A stretch of 64,000 nucleotides of DNA from Kribbella antiqua (GTDB taxonomy: Bacteria > Actinomycetota > Actinomycetes > Propionibacteriales > Kribbellaceae): NCBI RefSeq assembly GCF_004345665.1, contig NZ_SLWR01000002.1:620001-684000 (forward strand), given 5' to 3'. The notes beneath the pieces are model-generated. The model saw only the letters and a list, made by a program, of their open reading frames with translations. It was not told the origin of the DNA and did not search any database. The position numbers and the translations under genes are program-made. Shown here piece after piece: positions 1 through 7,996 of the stretch. Within the stretch, counting starts at the first letter, position 1. Each line of letters begins with the position of its first letter.

Positions 1-76
1 GGAGCACAACCATGGCCACCATGGCCATCCGCAGATAGCGGTAGGTCTTGATGGAGTAACCAGCGGGCTCTCCCAT
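1..76 (-). CDS. Partial membrane protein, N-terminus only
   Basis: Minus-strand ATG at 74-76 opens a frame that runs off the left edge after 25 codons. The peptide starts MGEPAGYSIKTYRYLR and then becomes hydrophobic with many Met, Val and Ala residues (MAMVAMVVL), which looks like a cytoplasmic basic segment followed by the first transmembrane helix. No strong Shine-Dalgarno is visible upstream. The family cannot be named from 25 residues; an actinobacterial hypothetical membrane protein is the best description. Confidence 0.5.
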   Translation of the reverse strand, partial: MGEPAGYSIKTYRYLRMAMVAMVVL

Positions 77-147
77 GTCGGCAGTATGGCGCCGGTGCGG
101 ACCGCACAACAGCAGGTGCGGCCCACTCGTGTCCGGAGTTGCCATCG

Positions 148-1506
148 TCAGAGGCGGATGGATTTCTTGTTCATGAATTCTTCGATGCCGGCCGGGCCGA
201 GTTCGCGGCCGATGCCGGAGCGTTTGATGCCGCCGAAGGGGAGGTCGGCCTGGGAGCCGCCGGCGCGGTTGAGGTAGACCATGCCGGCGTCGATGCGTTC
301 GGCGACTCGGCGGGCGCGAGCCGGGTCGGTGCCCCAGACGCTGGCGCCGAGACCGAACGGCGTGTCGTTGGCCAGCCGGATTGCGTCCTCCTCGGTCTCG
401 GCGCGGAAGACGATCACGACCGGGCCGAAGATCTCTTCGTAGTACGCGTCCATCTCCGGCGTGACGTCCGTGAGTACGGTCGCCTCGAGGTAAGCCCCGG
501 GCTGGATGCGACGACCTCCGGCGCGCAGGGTGGCGCCTTGCTCGACCGCCTTGGCGATCTGCGCCGCGACTTCGTCAGCTGCCGCGATCGAGGCGAGCGG
601 CGGGAGCTTGGTTTCGGGGTCCGCCGGGTCTCCCGGGACGTAGTACTCGGCGACTCGCTTGGTCAGGCGGTCGACGTACTCGTCGTAGATGTCGGCCATC
701 ACGATCATCCGTTTGGGCGCATTGCAGGATTGGCCGCAATTCCGCATCCGGGCGGTCGCGGTGGCGCTGACGGTCTCGTCCATGTCCGCGGTGTCGAGGA
801 CGATCAGCGGGTCGGACCCACCGAGCTCGAGCACGGTCTTCTTCAGATGCCGGCCGGCTTCCGCGGCGACCGCGATGCCGGCCTGTTCGCTGCCGGTCAA
901 CGAGACGCCCTGGATCCGTGGATCGGCCAGGATCGCCGGGATCTGACGGCTCGACGCGAAGGTGTTCACGTACACGTCGTCCGGTACGCCGGCTGCCCGC
1001 AGTACTTCCTCGATCGCGCGGGCCGAGCGCGGGCAGATCGACGCGTGCTTGAGCAGGATGGTGTTGCCGAGCACCAGGTTCGGCGCGACGAACCGGGCCA
1101 CCTGGTAGCACGGGAAGTTCCACGGCATGATCCCGAGCAGCGCACCGATCGGGCTCTTGGTGATGACGGCCTTGCCGCCCTTGATGTCCAGCGGTTCGTC
1201 CGCGAGCAACGCCGGCGCCTGCTGGGCGTAGTACCGGAAGATGTCGACCACGATCCCGATCTCGCCGCGGCCTTCGTTGATCCGCTTCCCCATCTCCAGC
1301 GTCATGATCGCGGCCAGCTCATCGGCCCGCTCCGCGAAGATGTCCGCCGCCCGCGCCACGATCGCGGCCCGCTCCCCCACCGATCGCGCCCGCCAGGCCG
1401 GAAAGCCCTCATGCACCCGTCCGATCGCGGCCCGCACCTCCGCGTCCGTCGAATTCACCACTTCCTCGACCAGCTCGCCGGTCGCCGGGTTCGTCACCAC
1501 GTACAT
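148..1506 (-). CDS. NAD(P)-dependent aldehyde dehydrogenase, succinate-semialdehyde type
   Basis: A 452-residue cytoplasmic enzyme that oxidises an aldehyde to its acid; the closest named class is succinate-semialdehyde dehydrogenase, but the substrate is inferred. Visible family signatures are the LELGGSDP segment carrying the general-base Glu, the catalytic Cys in NCGQSCNAPKR, and the C-terminal EEIFGPVV and NDTPFGLGASVWG motifs. The start is MYVVTNPATGE at 1504-1506, preceded by GAGGAGG; an in-frame GTG further upstream lacks a ribosome site and would place the operator inside the gene. It stands alone, with a 14-bp perfect palindrome 33 bp upstream that is probably a repressor site. Confidence 0.9.
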   Translation of the reverse strand: MYVVTNPATGELVEEVVNSTDAEVRAAIGRVHEGFPAWRARSVGERAAIVARAADIFAERADELAAIMTLEMGKRINEGRGEIGIVVDIFRYYAQQAPALLADEPLDIKGGKAVITKSPIGALLGIMPWNFPCYQVARFVAPNLVLGNTILLKHASICPRSARAIEEVLRAAGVPDDVYVNTFASSRQIPAILADPRIQGVSLTGSEQAGIAVAAEAGRHLKKTVLELGGSDPLIVLDTADMDETVSATATARMRNCGQSCNAPKRMIVMADIYDEYVDRLTKRVAEYYVPGDPADPETKLPPLASIAAADEVAAQIAKAVEQGATLRAGGRRIQPGAYLEATVLTDVTPEMDAYYEEIFGPVVIVFRAETEEDAIRLANDTPFGLGASVWGTDPARARRVAERIDAGMVYLNRAGGSQADLPFGGIKRSGIGRELGPAGIEEFMNKKSIRL

Positions 1507-1539
1507 GCGCGGCCTCCTCGAGATGTCAACTGAAGCACA

Positions 1540-1553
1540 TACTGTATACAGTA
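1540..1553. promoter_or_regulatory. Perfect 14-bp palindrome, GntR-like operator candidate
   Basis: TACTGTATACAGTA is a perfect inverted repeat lying 34-47 bp upstream of the aldehyde dehydrogenase start. TGTATACA-centred sites are typical of GntR/HutC-type repressors. No regulator gene is adjacent, so the binder would be encoded outside this neighbourhood or to the left of the window. Confidence 0.55.
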
Positions 1554-1583
1554 GTCTTCCAGTTCGGGACACCCCCAACGGTT

Positions 1584-1825
1584 GTGGAGTGGATCAAGCC
1601 GTACCTGAAGGGCGACGTCTACCGCGTCTCCGCAAAGATCGACGGCAAGGACTGGACGATGTCGCTCCCCAGCGCCCTGGCCACCGCGAACGCGGGCCAC
1701 AGCACGACGGTCCCCGTCACGCCAAGGCCGGCACCAGCCCCCTCGCCAAGATCACCCTCACCGCAACGTCCGAAAGCGACCCGACCATAAAATCAACGGC
1801 CACCTGCATCGCGGTCAAGCGTTAA
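1584..1825 (+). pseudogene. Frameshifted 3' fragment of a secreted-protein beta-domain
   Basis: The frame from 1584 encodes VEWIKPYLKGDVYRVSAKID followed by a stretch with an AGHSTTVPVT motif, then degenerates into Pro/Arg-rich sequence. Shifting frame near 1718-1722 restores AKAGTSPLAKITLTATSES through to a stop at 1823-1825. Joined, the two halves read like the C-terminal NEW3/CARDB-type beta-sandwich of a secreted peptidase or glycosidase ('...TVPVxxxAxAGTSPxAxITLTATSESDP'). There is no upstream catalytic part, start codon or signal peptide, so it is a relic. Its tail overlaps the last bases of the convergent gene. The family assignment is from pattern memory only. Confidence 0.45.
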
Positions 1826-2428
1826 GAGTTCGTCCACCGTCCATGCATCGCTGACGCCGGGCGCGGAGTGGAGGTACTCCGCGACCCGGTGGGCAGTCCA
1901 ACCGTGAGCTTCGGTCAGGCCTGCGGCGATCCAGCGGAGGTATGGGAGGGTGGGCGCCCTCGGCTCGAGGTCGGCGATGGTTCCGTGGGTGACGGTGAAC
2001 ATGGGTACGCCGTCTTGTTCGCCCAACCGGGCCACGGTCTCGTAGCGGCCTGGGCCCATCGCGTGGACCGCGTCTACTTCGGGGAGCAGAGCGGCCAGAT
2101 CGCGGGCGAACTCACCGCCCGGTTCGCGGCGCATCTCCTGCGCGGCCACATCACCCAACTGGTCCGGCGTCACCAGATAGGCCCGGGCGGCCACCCGCCC
2201 CGGCGCAGCCGGGTTGTAGAACGCCGACCCACCGCCCCAGACCGTCGAGGCCCCCGCGAACACCAGCCCACCCGGAATCTCGACTCCTACGATCCGCTCG
2301 GGATCACGCGGATCGCGGCAGCCGGGGTACACGCGCGCACCGCCGGCTGGGCGGCCACCGGCGAGATAACACCGAAACCGATCGAGGGCGAGGTTGGACC
2401 CGTAGGCGACGTACCAGACTTGCTGCAT
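1793..2428 (-). CDS. Gamma-glutamylcyclotransferase-like protein
   Basis: A 211-residue protein opening with MQQVWYVAYGSNL; the YGSNL loop is the substrate-binding signature of the gamma-glutamylcyclotransferase (GGCT/AIG2-like) fold. These enzymes cleave gamma-glutamyl amides to 5-oxoproline. The length is somewhat above the 120-190 residues usual for the family. The ATG at 2426-2428 is chosen because AGGGG sits 5 bases before it; a TTG one codon earlier is possible. It starts 8 bp after the stop of the ATP-grasp ligase and is the last gene of that operon, so its substrate may be the ligase product (inference). Confidence 0.75.
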   Translation of the reverse strand: MQQVWYVAYGSNLALDRFRCYLAGGRPAGGARVYPGCRDPRDPERIVGVEIPGGLVFAGASTVWGGGSAFYNPAAPGRVAARAYLVTPDQLGDVAAQEMRREPGGEFARDLAALLPEVDAVHAMGPGRYETVARLGEQDGVPMFTVTHGTIADLEPRAPTLPYLRWIAAGLTEAHGWTAHRVAEYLHSAPGVSDAWTVDELLTLDRDAGGR

Positions 2429-2436
2429 CAATCCCC

Positions 2437-4029
2437 TCAGTCCGGGAGCGGACGCTCGGCGAAGGCCTGCTCGGCTTCCGCCAGCACAATGCGGGAGGCA
2501 TCACGGTACCGGCGATCCGCCTCGGCCGGACTGTTCCCCACGGCTGTCAGCCCCAACCGACCCTTCTCGGTCAGGCAGCTGATCATGTGGAACACCACGC
2601 CGACCTGCCGCGACTGGTCGAAGTGCAACCCGTGCCGCGCGACGATGTCGAACAGATCCGCGGGCATCAGGCCGGTCAGGAGTTCGGACTCGAGGTGGTC
2701 GGTCGCGACCAGATGTTTCTCGTCACCTCCCGGCGTCAGGAAGAGCGCGGTCTGCGGGTCGTACCGCCCGTCGGTCAGGAACTGCAGGGTGAGGAACGGA
2801 TGCGTCGTCCCGCCCTTGCGCAGGTTCAGTTCGATCGCGTACGGCGTCCAGCCGCCGTCCGCACCGCGAACCACGACGAAGTCGATCGCGAAGCGCCCGA
2901 GTGCACCCTCGGTCGCCAACCGGCGCCCAACGGTCGCGGCGTGCTCGGTGATGAGCCGCGCGTACTCCGGCGCCGCCGGGAACACACATCCCAGATAGCT
3001 CTGACCACTCGCACCGCCCAGCAGCTGATCGTGGGTGGACAGCAGCTCGACGTCACCACGGGGCATCACCCGGAGCTGCACACTCGGACTCCGCAGTTCG
3101 TCGCCGACGATCCGCTCCTCGACGATACCGCCGTTTTCGGCGAACTTGGCCAGGTAGACGTCGAAAGGTGTCTTCCGCGACTCCAGCTCCATCTCCAGCA
3201 GGCGCTTCATCACGTCGTCGCGTTCCGTCGGCGAACCGGGTGCGGGCAGTCCTTTCAGCCGGACCACCGCGTTGCCCTCACCCGAGACGCCCTCGTTGAG
3301 CTTCACGATCGCGCTGTCCATCGTGGGCCGCTCGGCGCGCATCGCGAGGACCGCGTCGGCGATCTCGTCGAGGCTGCGCAGGTTCTCCGCCCCCAATGGA
3401 TGCGGTACGCCGAGCTCCGCGAACAGCCGGCGGCACCCGGACTTCGAGCCCAACGGGGCCAGCCTCGGATCGGCGGCGAACATCGGGATGCCGAGACTGA
3501 TCGCGACATCGCGTTCGAGCTCGGTCGTGTTGTAGGGAATCAGATGCGAGCGCCGCGGGTTCGGAATCAGCGCGGCGATCCGCTGCAGCAGCCGCGGCCG
3601 TGCCAGCAGCTTCTCGCTGAGCGAGATCGGAGTGGCGTCGTTGACCGCGATCAGCGACAGCCGGGCGCGCGCATGGCTCGGGATCACCCCGGGCAGCAGA
3701 GCCAGGTAGTACTCGACGATCTCGGGCGCGATCGGCATGGACGTCACGTAGATCATCCGCAACCGCGGCTCCCGCAGCAGGATCAGCAGGAACAGGAACC
3801 GTTCCTCGTAGGCCTGCATCATCGTGCCGGTGCCGGTGGTCTCGGTCCGGTCCAGCGTGATGGACGGTACGACGATCACCGACTCGTCCTCGTAGTTGAG
3901 CCGCACAACGTCCCACACCTCGGCCATCCGCGCTTGCAGCTGGTCGAAGCGACGGTAACGCTCGTCCTCGGTCAGCGCGGACAGGCCCCGACCCGCCTCG
4001 CCCGGAGCGGTCCAGAGGCCCCCGGTCAT
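2437..4029 (-). CDS. PGM1-like ATP-grasp peptide ligase
   Basis: 530 residues resembling the 'peptide ligase PGM1-related' family, named after the pheganomycin ATP-grasp ligase that joins a modified amino acid to a peptide. A pre-ATP-grasp region covers about 60-190 (YEERFLFLLILLREPRLRM, SHLIPYNTTELERDVA), with the ATP-grasp core at about 200-420: SKSGCRRLFAELGVPHP, the nucleotide-binding SAIVKLNEGVSGEGNAVV, and the Mg-binding FAIDFVVV...YAIELNLRKGG. The C-terminal roughly 110 residues form the family's tail. Its ATG overlaps the upstream cyclase stop (ATGA, 4026-4029), so it is translationally coupled to a signalling protein. The amino-acid or peptide substrates are unknown. Confidence 0.8.
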   Translation of the reverse strand: MTGGLWTAPGEAGRGLSALTEDERYRRFDQLQARMAEVWDVVRLNYEDESVIVVPSITLDRTETTGTGTMMQAYEERFLFLLILLREPRLRMIYVTSMPIAPEIVEYYLALLPGVIPSHARARLSLIAVNDATPISLSEKLLARPRLLQRIAALIPNPRRSHLIPYNTTELERDVAISLGIPMFAADPRLAPLGSKSGCRRLFAELGVPHPLGAENLRSLDEIADAVLAMRAERPTMDSAIVKLNEGVSGEGNAVVRLKGLPAPGSPTERDDVMKRLLEMELESRKTPFDVYLAKFAENGGIVEERIVGDELRSPSVQLRVMPRGDVELLSTHDQLLGGASGQSYLGCVFPAAPEYARLITEHAATVGRRLATEGALGRFAIDFVVVRGADGGWTPYAIELNLRKGGTTHPFLTLQFLTDGRYDPQTALFLTPGGDEKHLVATDHLESELLTGLMPADLFDIVARHGLHFDQSRQVGVVFHMISCLTEKGRLGLTAVGNSPAEADRRYRDASRIVLAEAEQAFAERPLPD

Positions 4030-5144
4030 GACGCGACCCGGGAGTTGTCGAGGCCGCGGATGCTGTAGGCGTGAACGGTCCGGGTGAACCCGCGGACCTC
4101 GCGCAGACCGGCGTCCTCACCGATAACCACATTGCCGGCGCCACTGTAGACGCGTTCGGTCGCGAGGATCTGCCACGGCTCCGCGTCGGCACACAACCGC
4201 GCGGCCAGGTTGGTCACGCTCCCGATCGCCGCGTAGTCGAGGCGGCTGTCGAACCCGATCGTGCCCAATGTCGCGTAGCCCTGGGCGACGCCGATGCCGA
4301 GCGCGAGGTCGTGCCCGTGCCGGCCCCACGTCTCGGCCAGTCCTCGAACCCGGGTCCGCATCGCGACGCTCATCCGCAGCGCCCGCAACGGCCCGTCCTC
4401 ACAGCGCACCGGATCGTTGAAGAACACCATCAGGCCGTCGCCCGTGAACCGCTCCAGCGTTCCCTCGAACCGGAAGATCAGGTCGCCGAGCGCGTGGTGG
4501 TACTCCTCCAGCACGCCCATCACCTCTTCCGGTTCGCTCGCCTCCGCGAACGTGGTGAAGCCGCGCAGATCGCAGAAGACCACGACGATCTCGCGCCGGT
4601 GACTGGCCAGGAAGGACTCGTCGCCGGAGTCCACGATCAGCTCAGCCAGTTGCGGACTGAGGAACCGCCGCAGCCGGCCCATCCGCTGCAGCTGCGACAC
4701 CTGGCTCTCGACCCGGGACTCCAGCTCCTGGTTCCACGCGGTCAACTCGGCGGCCTGGCGCTTGATCGTGTCCTGATAGCGCTTGATCCGCGCTAATGAC
4801 GCCACCCGGGCGAGCAGTTCACTCTGGTTGACCGGCTTCGTGAGGAAGTCATCCGCTCCGGCCTCGAGCGCCTTCACCTTCTGCTCGTCGCCGCTGGCCG
4901 TGACCATGACCACTGGCAGGTATGCGGTGTCCACCTGGTCGCGGATCCGCCGGCACACCTCGTACCCGTCGATGCCGGGCATCAGGATGTCGAGCAACAC
5001 GAGATCGACGTCCTCGGCGCCGATCAGCTCCAGCGCCTGCTCCCCCGACGACGCCGTCAGTACGTCGTACCCGCGTGGAGCGAGGATGGCTTCCAGCAGC
5101 CGCACGTTCGGCGGCTGGTCGTCGACGACGAGCACCTTGGTCAT
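4026..5144 (-). CDS. Response regulator fused to class III nucleotide cyclase domain
   Basis: 372 residues: a receiver domain (1-120, phosphoacceptor Asp52 in LVLLDILMPGIDG, conserved Lys in FLTKP), a probable coiled-coil linker (about 120-165) and a class III adenylate/guanylate cyclase homology domain (about 185-345). Both metal-binding Asp motifs are present (VFCDLRGFTTF and RFTGDGLMVFF), as are the Asn and Arg of TNLAARL. The usual purine-selecting Lys is Arg (ERFTGD) and the usual Asp of IGD is Ser (IGSVTN), so activity or nucleotide choice may differ from textbook adenylate cyclases. It overlaps its neighbours on both sides by ATGA and probably converts kinase phosphorylation into a cyclic nucleotide signal. 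Confidence 0.88.
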   Translation of the reverse strand: MTKVLVVDDQPPNVRLLEAILAPRGYDVLTASSGEQALELIGAEDVDLVLLDILMPGIDGYEVCRRIRDQVDTAYLPVVMVTASGDEQKVKALEAGADDFLTKPVNQSELLARVASLARIKRYQDTIKRQAAELTAWNQELESRVESQVSQLQRMGRLRRFLSPQLAELIVDSGDESFLASHRREIVVVFCDLRGFTTFAEASEPEEVMGVLEEYHHALGDLIFRFEGTLERFTGDGLMVFFNDPVRCEDGPLRALRMSVAMRTRVRGLAETWGRHGHDLALGIGVAQGYATLGTIGFDSRLDYAAIGSVTNLAARLCADAEPWQILATERVYSGAGNVVIGEDAGLREVRGFTRTVHAYSIRGLDNSRVAS

Positions 5145-5524
5145 ACCGCACCTCCAAGACGGAGGAAGTCGCGCACTTGTTGGGGCAAATGACGGACGCT
5201 GATCGGCTTCTCGACGTAACCCGTGAAGCCCGAGTCGAACGCGTTCTGCCGGTCGTGGTCCATCGCGAACGCCGTCACCGCCACCACCGGTACGTCGCGA
5301 GTCCGCTCACTGGCGCGGATCCGGCGCAACGCCTCAGCACCGTCGATCCCGGGCAGCTGAAGATCCATCAGGATCAGGTCCGGATCCTCCGACGCCGCCA
5401 GCCGGACCCCGTCCTCGCCCGACGTCGCCTCGATCACCTCGTAGCCGGAGAACTGCAGGACATCCCTGACCAGCTTGAGATTCTTCGGATTGTCCTCCAC
5501 CACCAGGATCCGCCCCGGATTCAT
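5141..5524 (-). CDS. Single-domain response regulator, DivK/CheY type
   Basis: 127 residues made only of a receiver domain: acidic pair ED at 10-11, phosphoacceptor Asp54 in LILMDLQLPGIDG, Thr in VAVTAFA and Lys in YVEKPIS. No output domain, so it works by protein contact or as a phosphate relay. The ATG at 5522-5524 overlaps the upstream kinase stop (ATGA), and its own stop overlaps the start of the receiver-cyclase (ATGA at 5141-5144). Position suggests it shuttles phosphate between the hybrid kinase and the cyclase (inference). Confidence 0.9.
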   Translation of the reverse strand: MNPGRILVVEDNPKNLKLVRDVLQFSGYEVIEATSGEDGVRLAASEDPDLILMDLQLPGIDGAEALRRIRASERTRDVPVVAVTAFAMDHDRQNAFDSGFTGYVEKPISVRHLPQQVRDFLRLGGAV

Positions 5525-7758
5525 CGATCCTCCCCCTCGAAGTCTGCTACGGCTCCGACCGCCCGCAGGGCGTGGAGCAGGGCGTCCCGGCTGACCGGTT
5601 TGACCAGATAGGCGGCGGCACCGAGCGCGGCACCACGGGCCCGTTCGTCGACAATCGACACGACGATGACGGGGATGTCCCGCGTCCCCGGTTCGGCCTT
5701 CAACGCCTGCAGCACCGCCCACCCGTCGATGCCCGGCAACCTGATGTCGAGCAGTACGGCGGCCGGCCGAACCCGACGTACGGCGTCCAGCCCGGTCTGA
5801 CCGTCGCCGGCGACAGTCACCCGCAACGCCGCGCCGGACAGGTACGCCGTCATCAGCTCGAGCGACGGCCGGTCGTCCTCGATGATCACGACATCTCCGA
5901 CCGACAAGGCCGGATCCGGCCGCTCGTTCTCCCTGCTGCGCAAGGAGAATCCGAACGTACTGCCGACCCCGACCTCGCTCTCCAGCCACATCCGTCCACC
6001 GAGCAGCTCGACGATCCGCCGCGACAACGTCAGCCCGAGCCCGGTGCCTTCCTCCTGCGACGGACCCCGGCCGCCCTGCTGGAACGACTCGAAGATCCGC
6101 TCGCGGTCCTCCGTCGGTACGCCGCGGCCGGTGTCGGTGACGGCAATGTGGATGTCGGCACCGGATCGGGTCGCGCGGACGATCACCGAGCCGCCGTCGC
6201 CGGTGAACTTCACCGCGTTCGTCATCAGATTGAGGACGACCTGCTTCAGCCGCAGCTCGTCGGCGTACACCTGATCGATTGCCGGGTCGATCTCGACCCG
6301 CAGCTCGATGCCGTGTGCGGTGGCGCGTTCGCGCAACATCGCCGCGGTGTTCTCCAGCAGCCGGCTCAGCGGGAAGGTCGAGTACTCCAGTTCCATCCGG
6401 CCCGCCTCGACCTTGGACAGATCGAGGATCTCGTTCAGCAGTTCCAGCAGATGCTTGCCCGAGCCGTGGATGTCACGCAGGTACTCCTCCTGCCGTTCGT
6501 TGAGCTCCCCGAACATCCGCTCCAGCAGCACTTCGGAGAACCCGAGTACGGCGTTCAGCGGCGTACGCAACTCATGCGACATGCTGGCGAGGAACTCGGA
6601 CTTGTGCCGGCTCGCGACCTCCAGCTCCGCGCTGCGCTGCTTCAGCTCCCGGAACAACTGCGCGTTCAGCAGCGCGAGTGTCGACTGATCGGCGAACATC
6701 TCCAGCAGCGTCAGCGTTTCCGCCGAGAACTCACCCGGCCGCTTGCGACGCACCACCAGCGAGCCGAGGATCTGCCCCTCCCGCAGCAGCGGTACGGCGA
6801 CCAGCGACCGCCAGCCGGCTTCGTACAGCACAGCCAGGTGTGGATCGAGGTCGACCGTACTGAGGTCGGGCACCGCGAGCGGACGGCCGAGTTTCGCCGC
6901 GCGGCCGACCAGCGTCTCGTCGAGGTGGATCCGGGTCGTCCGAAGTCGTTCGATTACGCTCGGATCGGTCTGGTAGACACTGCGGACCAGGAAGCATTGC
7001 GTGACGTCGTCGTACTCCATGATCGAGCCGCCGTCGGTCGCCGAGATCCGGACCGCGTGCTTCGCGATCGTCGACAGCACCTTGGTCACGTCGAGGCTGG
7101 AGTTGACCGCCTCGCCGACCTCGCGCAGCGCCTCCAGTTCGGTGATCCGGCGCGTCAGCTCGGCGCCACGCGCTTCAAGCTCTTGGACCAGCTTCACGCT
7201 GTTCACAGCCATCGCCGCCTGTCCGGCGAACGCGGTGACCAGGTTCTGTTCCCGTTGGTCGAACGGGCTGACCTCGTTGCGCCAAACGGCCAGTGCACCG
7301 ACGACCTCGTCGTCGATGAGCATCGGGGCACCCATCGTGGTGCGGAATCCCGCCAGCCGCTGGAGGTCCTGCCGGTTGTAGCCCGGATCGGCGAGGACGT
7401 CTGGGATCTGCTGCGTCGTGCGGTCGAGCCCGGCCCGCCCGACCATCGTGCCGCGATCCATGGGCAACGGATGCTCGGTGAGGTACCGGATGGCTGCGTC
7501 GGGCATCCCGACCGCCTTGATCAGCCGGTAGTAGCCGTCCTCGAACAGGTAGAGCTGAGCGGCCTGCGAACGGCAGAGCCGGCGCGCGCTCTCGACGATG
7601 GTGGTGAGCACCTGGTCCGGGTCGCCGGCCGAGCGGCCGACCGCGGAGAGCACTTCGTTGGCCGCGGCGAACTGGTCGGTCAAGGCCGCGAGCTGTCCGC
7701 GCAGCCGATCGTGCTCTGCCTTCGATCCGACGCCCCCAGCGAGCGCTCGCCCGCCCAT
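5521..7758 (-). CDS. Hybrid sensor histidine kinase, GAF-GAF-HisKA-HATPase-REC
   Basis: 745 residues with no membrane segment, so a cytoplasmic sensor. In order: a short coiled coil, two GAF domains (about 30-190 and 210-365; ligands such as nucleotides, haem or small molecules are known for the fold), HisKA with the phospho-His in SHELRTPLNAVLGFSE, HATPase (NLMTNAVKFTGDG, DTGRGVP, GTGLGLTLSRRIVELLGG), and a C-terminal receiver (VLLDIRLPGIDG, LVKP). The ATG at 7756-7758 has GGGGAGG 5 bases upstream; a TTG 69 bp earlier is a weaker alternative. It heads the five-gene operon that ends at 1793. Confidence 0.9.
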   Translation of the reverse strand: MGGRALAGGVGSKAEHDRLRGQLAALTDQFAAANEVLSAVGRSAGDPDQVLTTIVESARRLCRSQAAQLYLFEDGYYRLIKAVGMPDAAIRYLTEHPLPMDRGTMVGRAGLDRTTQQIPDVLADPGYNRQDLQRLAGFRTTMGAPMLIDDEVVGALAVWRNEVSPFDQREQNLVTAFAGQAAMAVNSVKLVQELEARGAELTRRITELEALREVGEAVNSSLDVTKVLSTIAKHAVRISATDGGSIMEYDDVTQCFLVRSVYQTDPSVIERLRTTRIHLDETLVGRAAKLGRPLAVPDLSTVDLDPHLAVLYEAGWRSLVAVPLLREGQILGSLVVRRKRPGEFSAETLTLLEMFADQSTLALLNAQLFRELKQRSAELEVASRHKSEFLASMSHELRTPLNAVLGFSEVLLERMFGELNERQEEYLRDIHGSGKHLLELLNEILDLSKVEAGRMELEYSTFPLSRLLENTAAMLRERATAHGIELRVEIDPAIDQVYADELRLKQVVLNLMTNAVKFTGDGGSVIVRATRSGADIHIAVTDTGRGVPTEDRERIFESFQQGGRGPSQEEGTGLGLTLSRRIVELLGGRMWLESEVGVGSTFGFSLRSRENERPDPALSVGDVVIIEDDRPSLELMTAYLSGAALRVTVAGDGQTGLDAVRRVRPAAVLLDIRLPGIDGWAVLQALKAEPGTRDIPVIVVSIVDERARGAALGAAAYLVKPVSRDALLHALRAVGAVADFEGEDR

Positions 7759-7996
7759 CGCAGCCTCCCCACCCGAGTCCCCCAGGCCGCACCATTCCAG
7801 TCTCGCGCCGTTCGTCGCGGTGAGCAATCACCTGCGGTGATCGAACCACCGTTTGAACGCACGGAATGGTTCGAAAGTCACCAACACGGAACAGCAGAGT
7901 TCATCTTTCGTCGGTTAATCGTTCAGGCTAGGGTGCGGCCGACGCAGTGCTGGTGTTCCAGACTCCATCCCCCCAACCGCCCACCAGGAGACCACC
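7759..7996. other. Divergent intergenic region
   Basis: 238 bp separating the divergent kinase operon and phospholipase gene; it must hold both promoters. The part around 7845-7925 is less G+C-rich than its surroundings. I see no clear operator palindrome or hairpin. Confidence 0.5.

Noticed and set aside
139..1533. 464-codon frame antisense to the aldehyde dehydrogenase
   Set aside because: The minus-strand reading has every aldehyde dehydrogenase motif; the antisense is Arg/Asp/Gly-rich noise.
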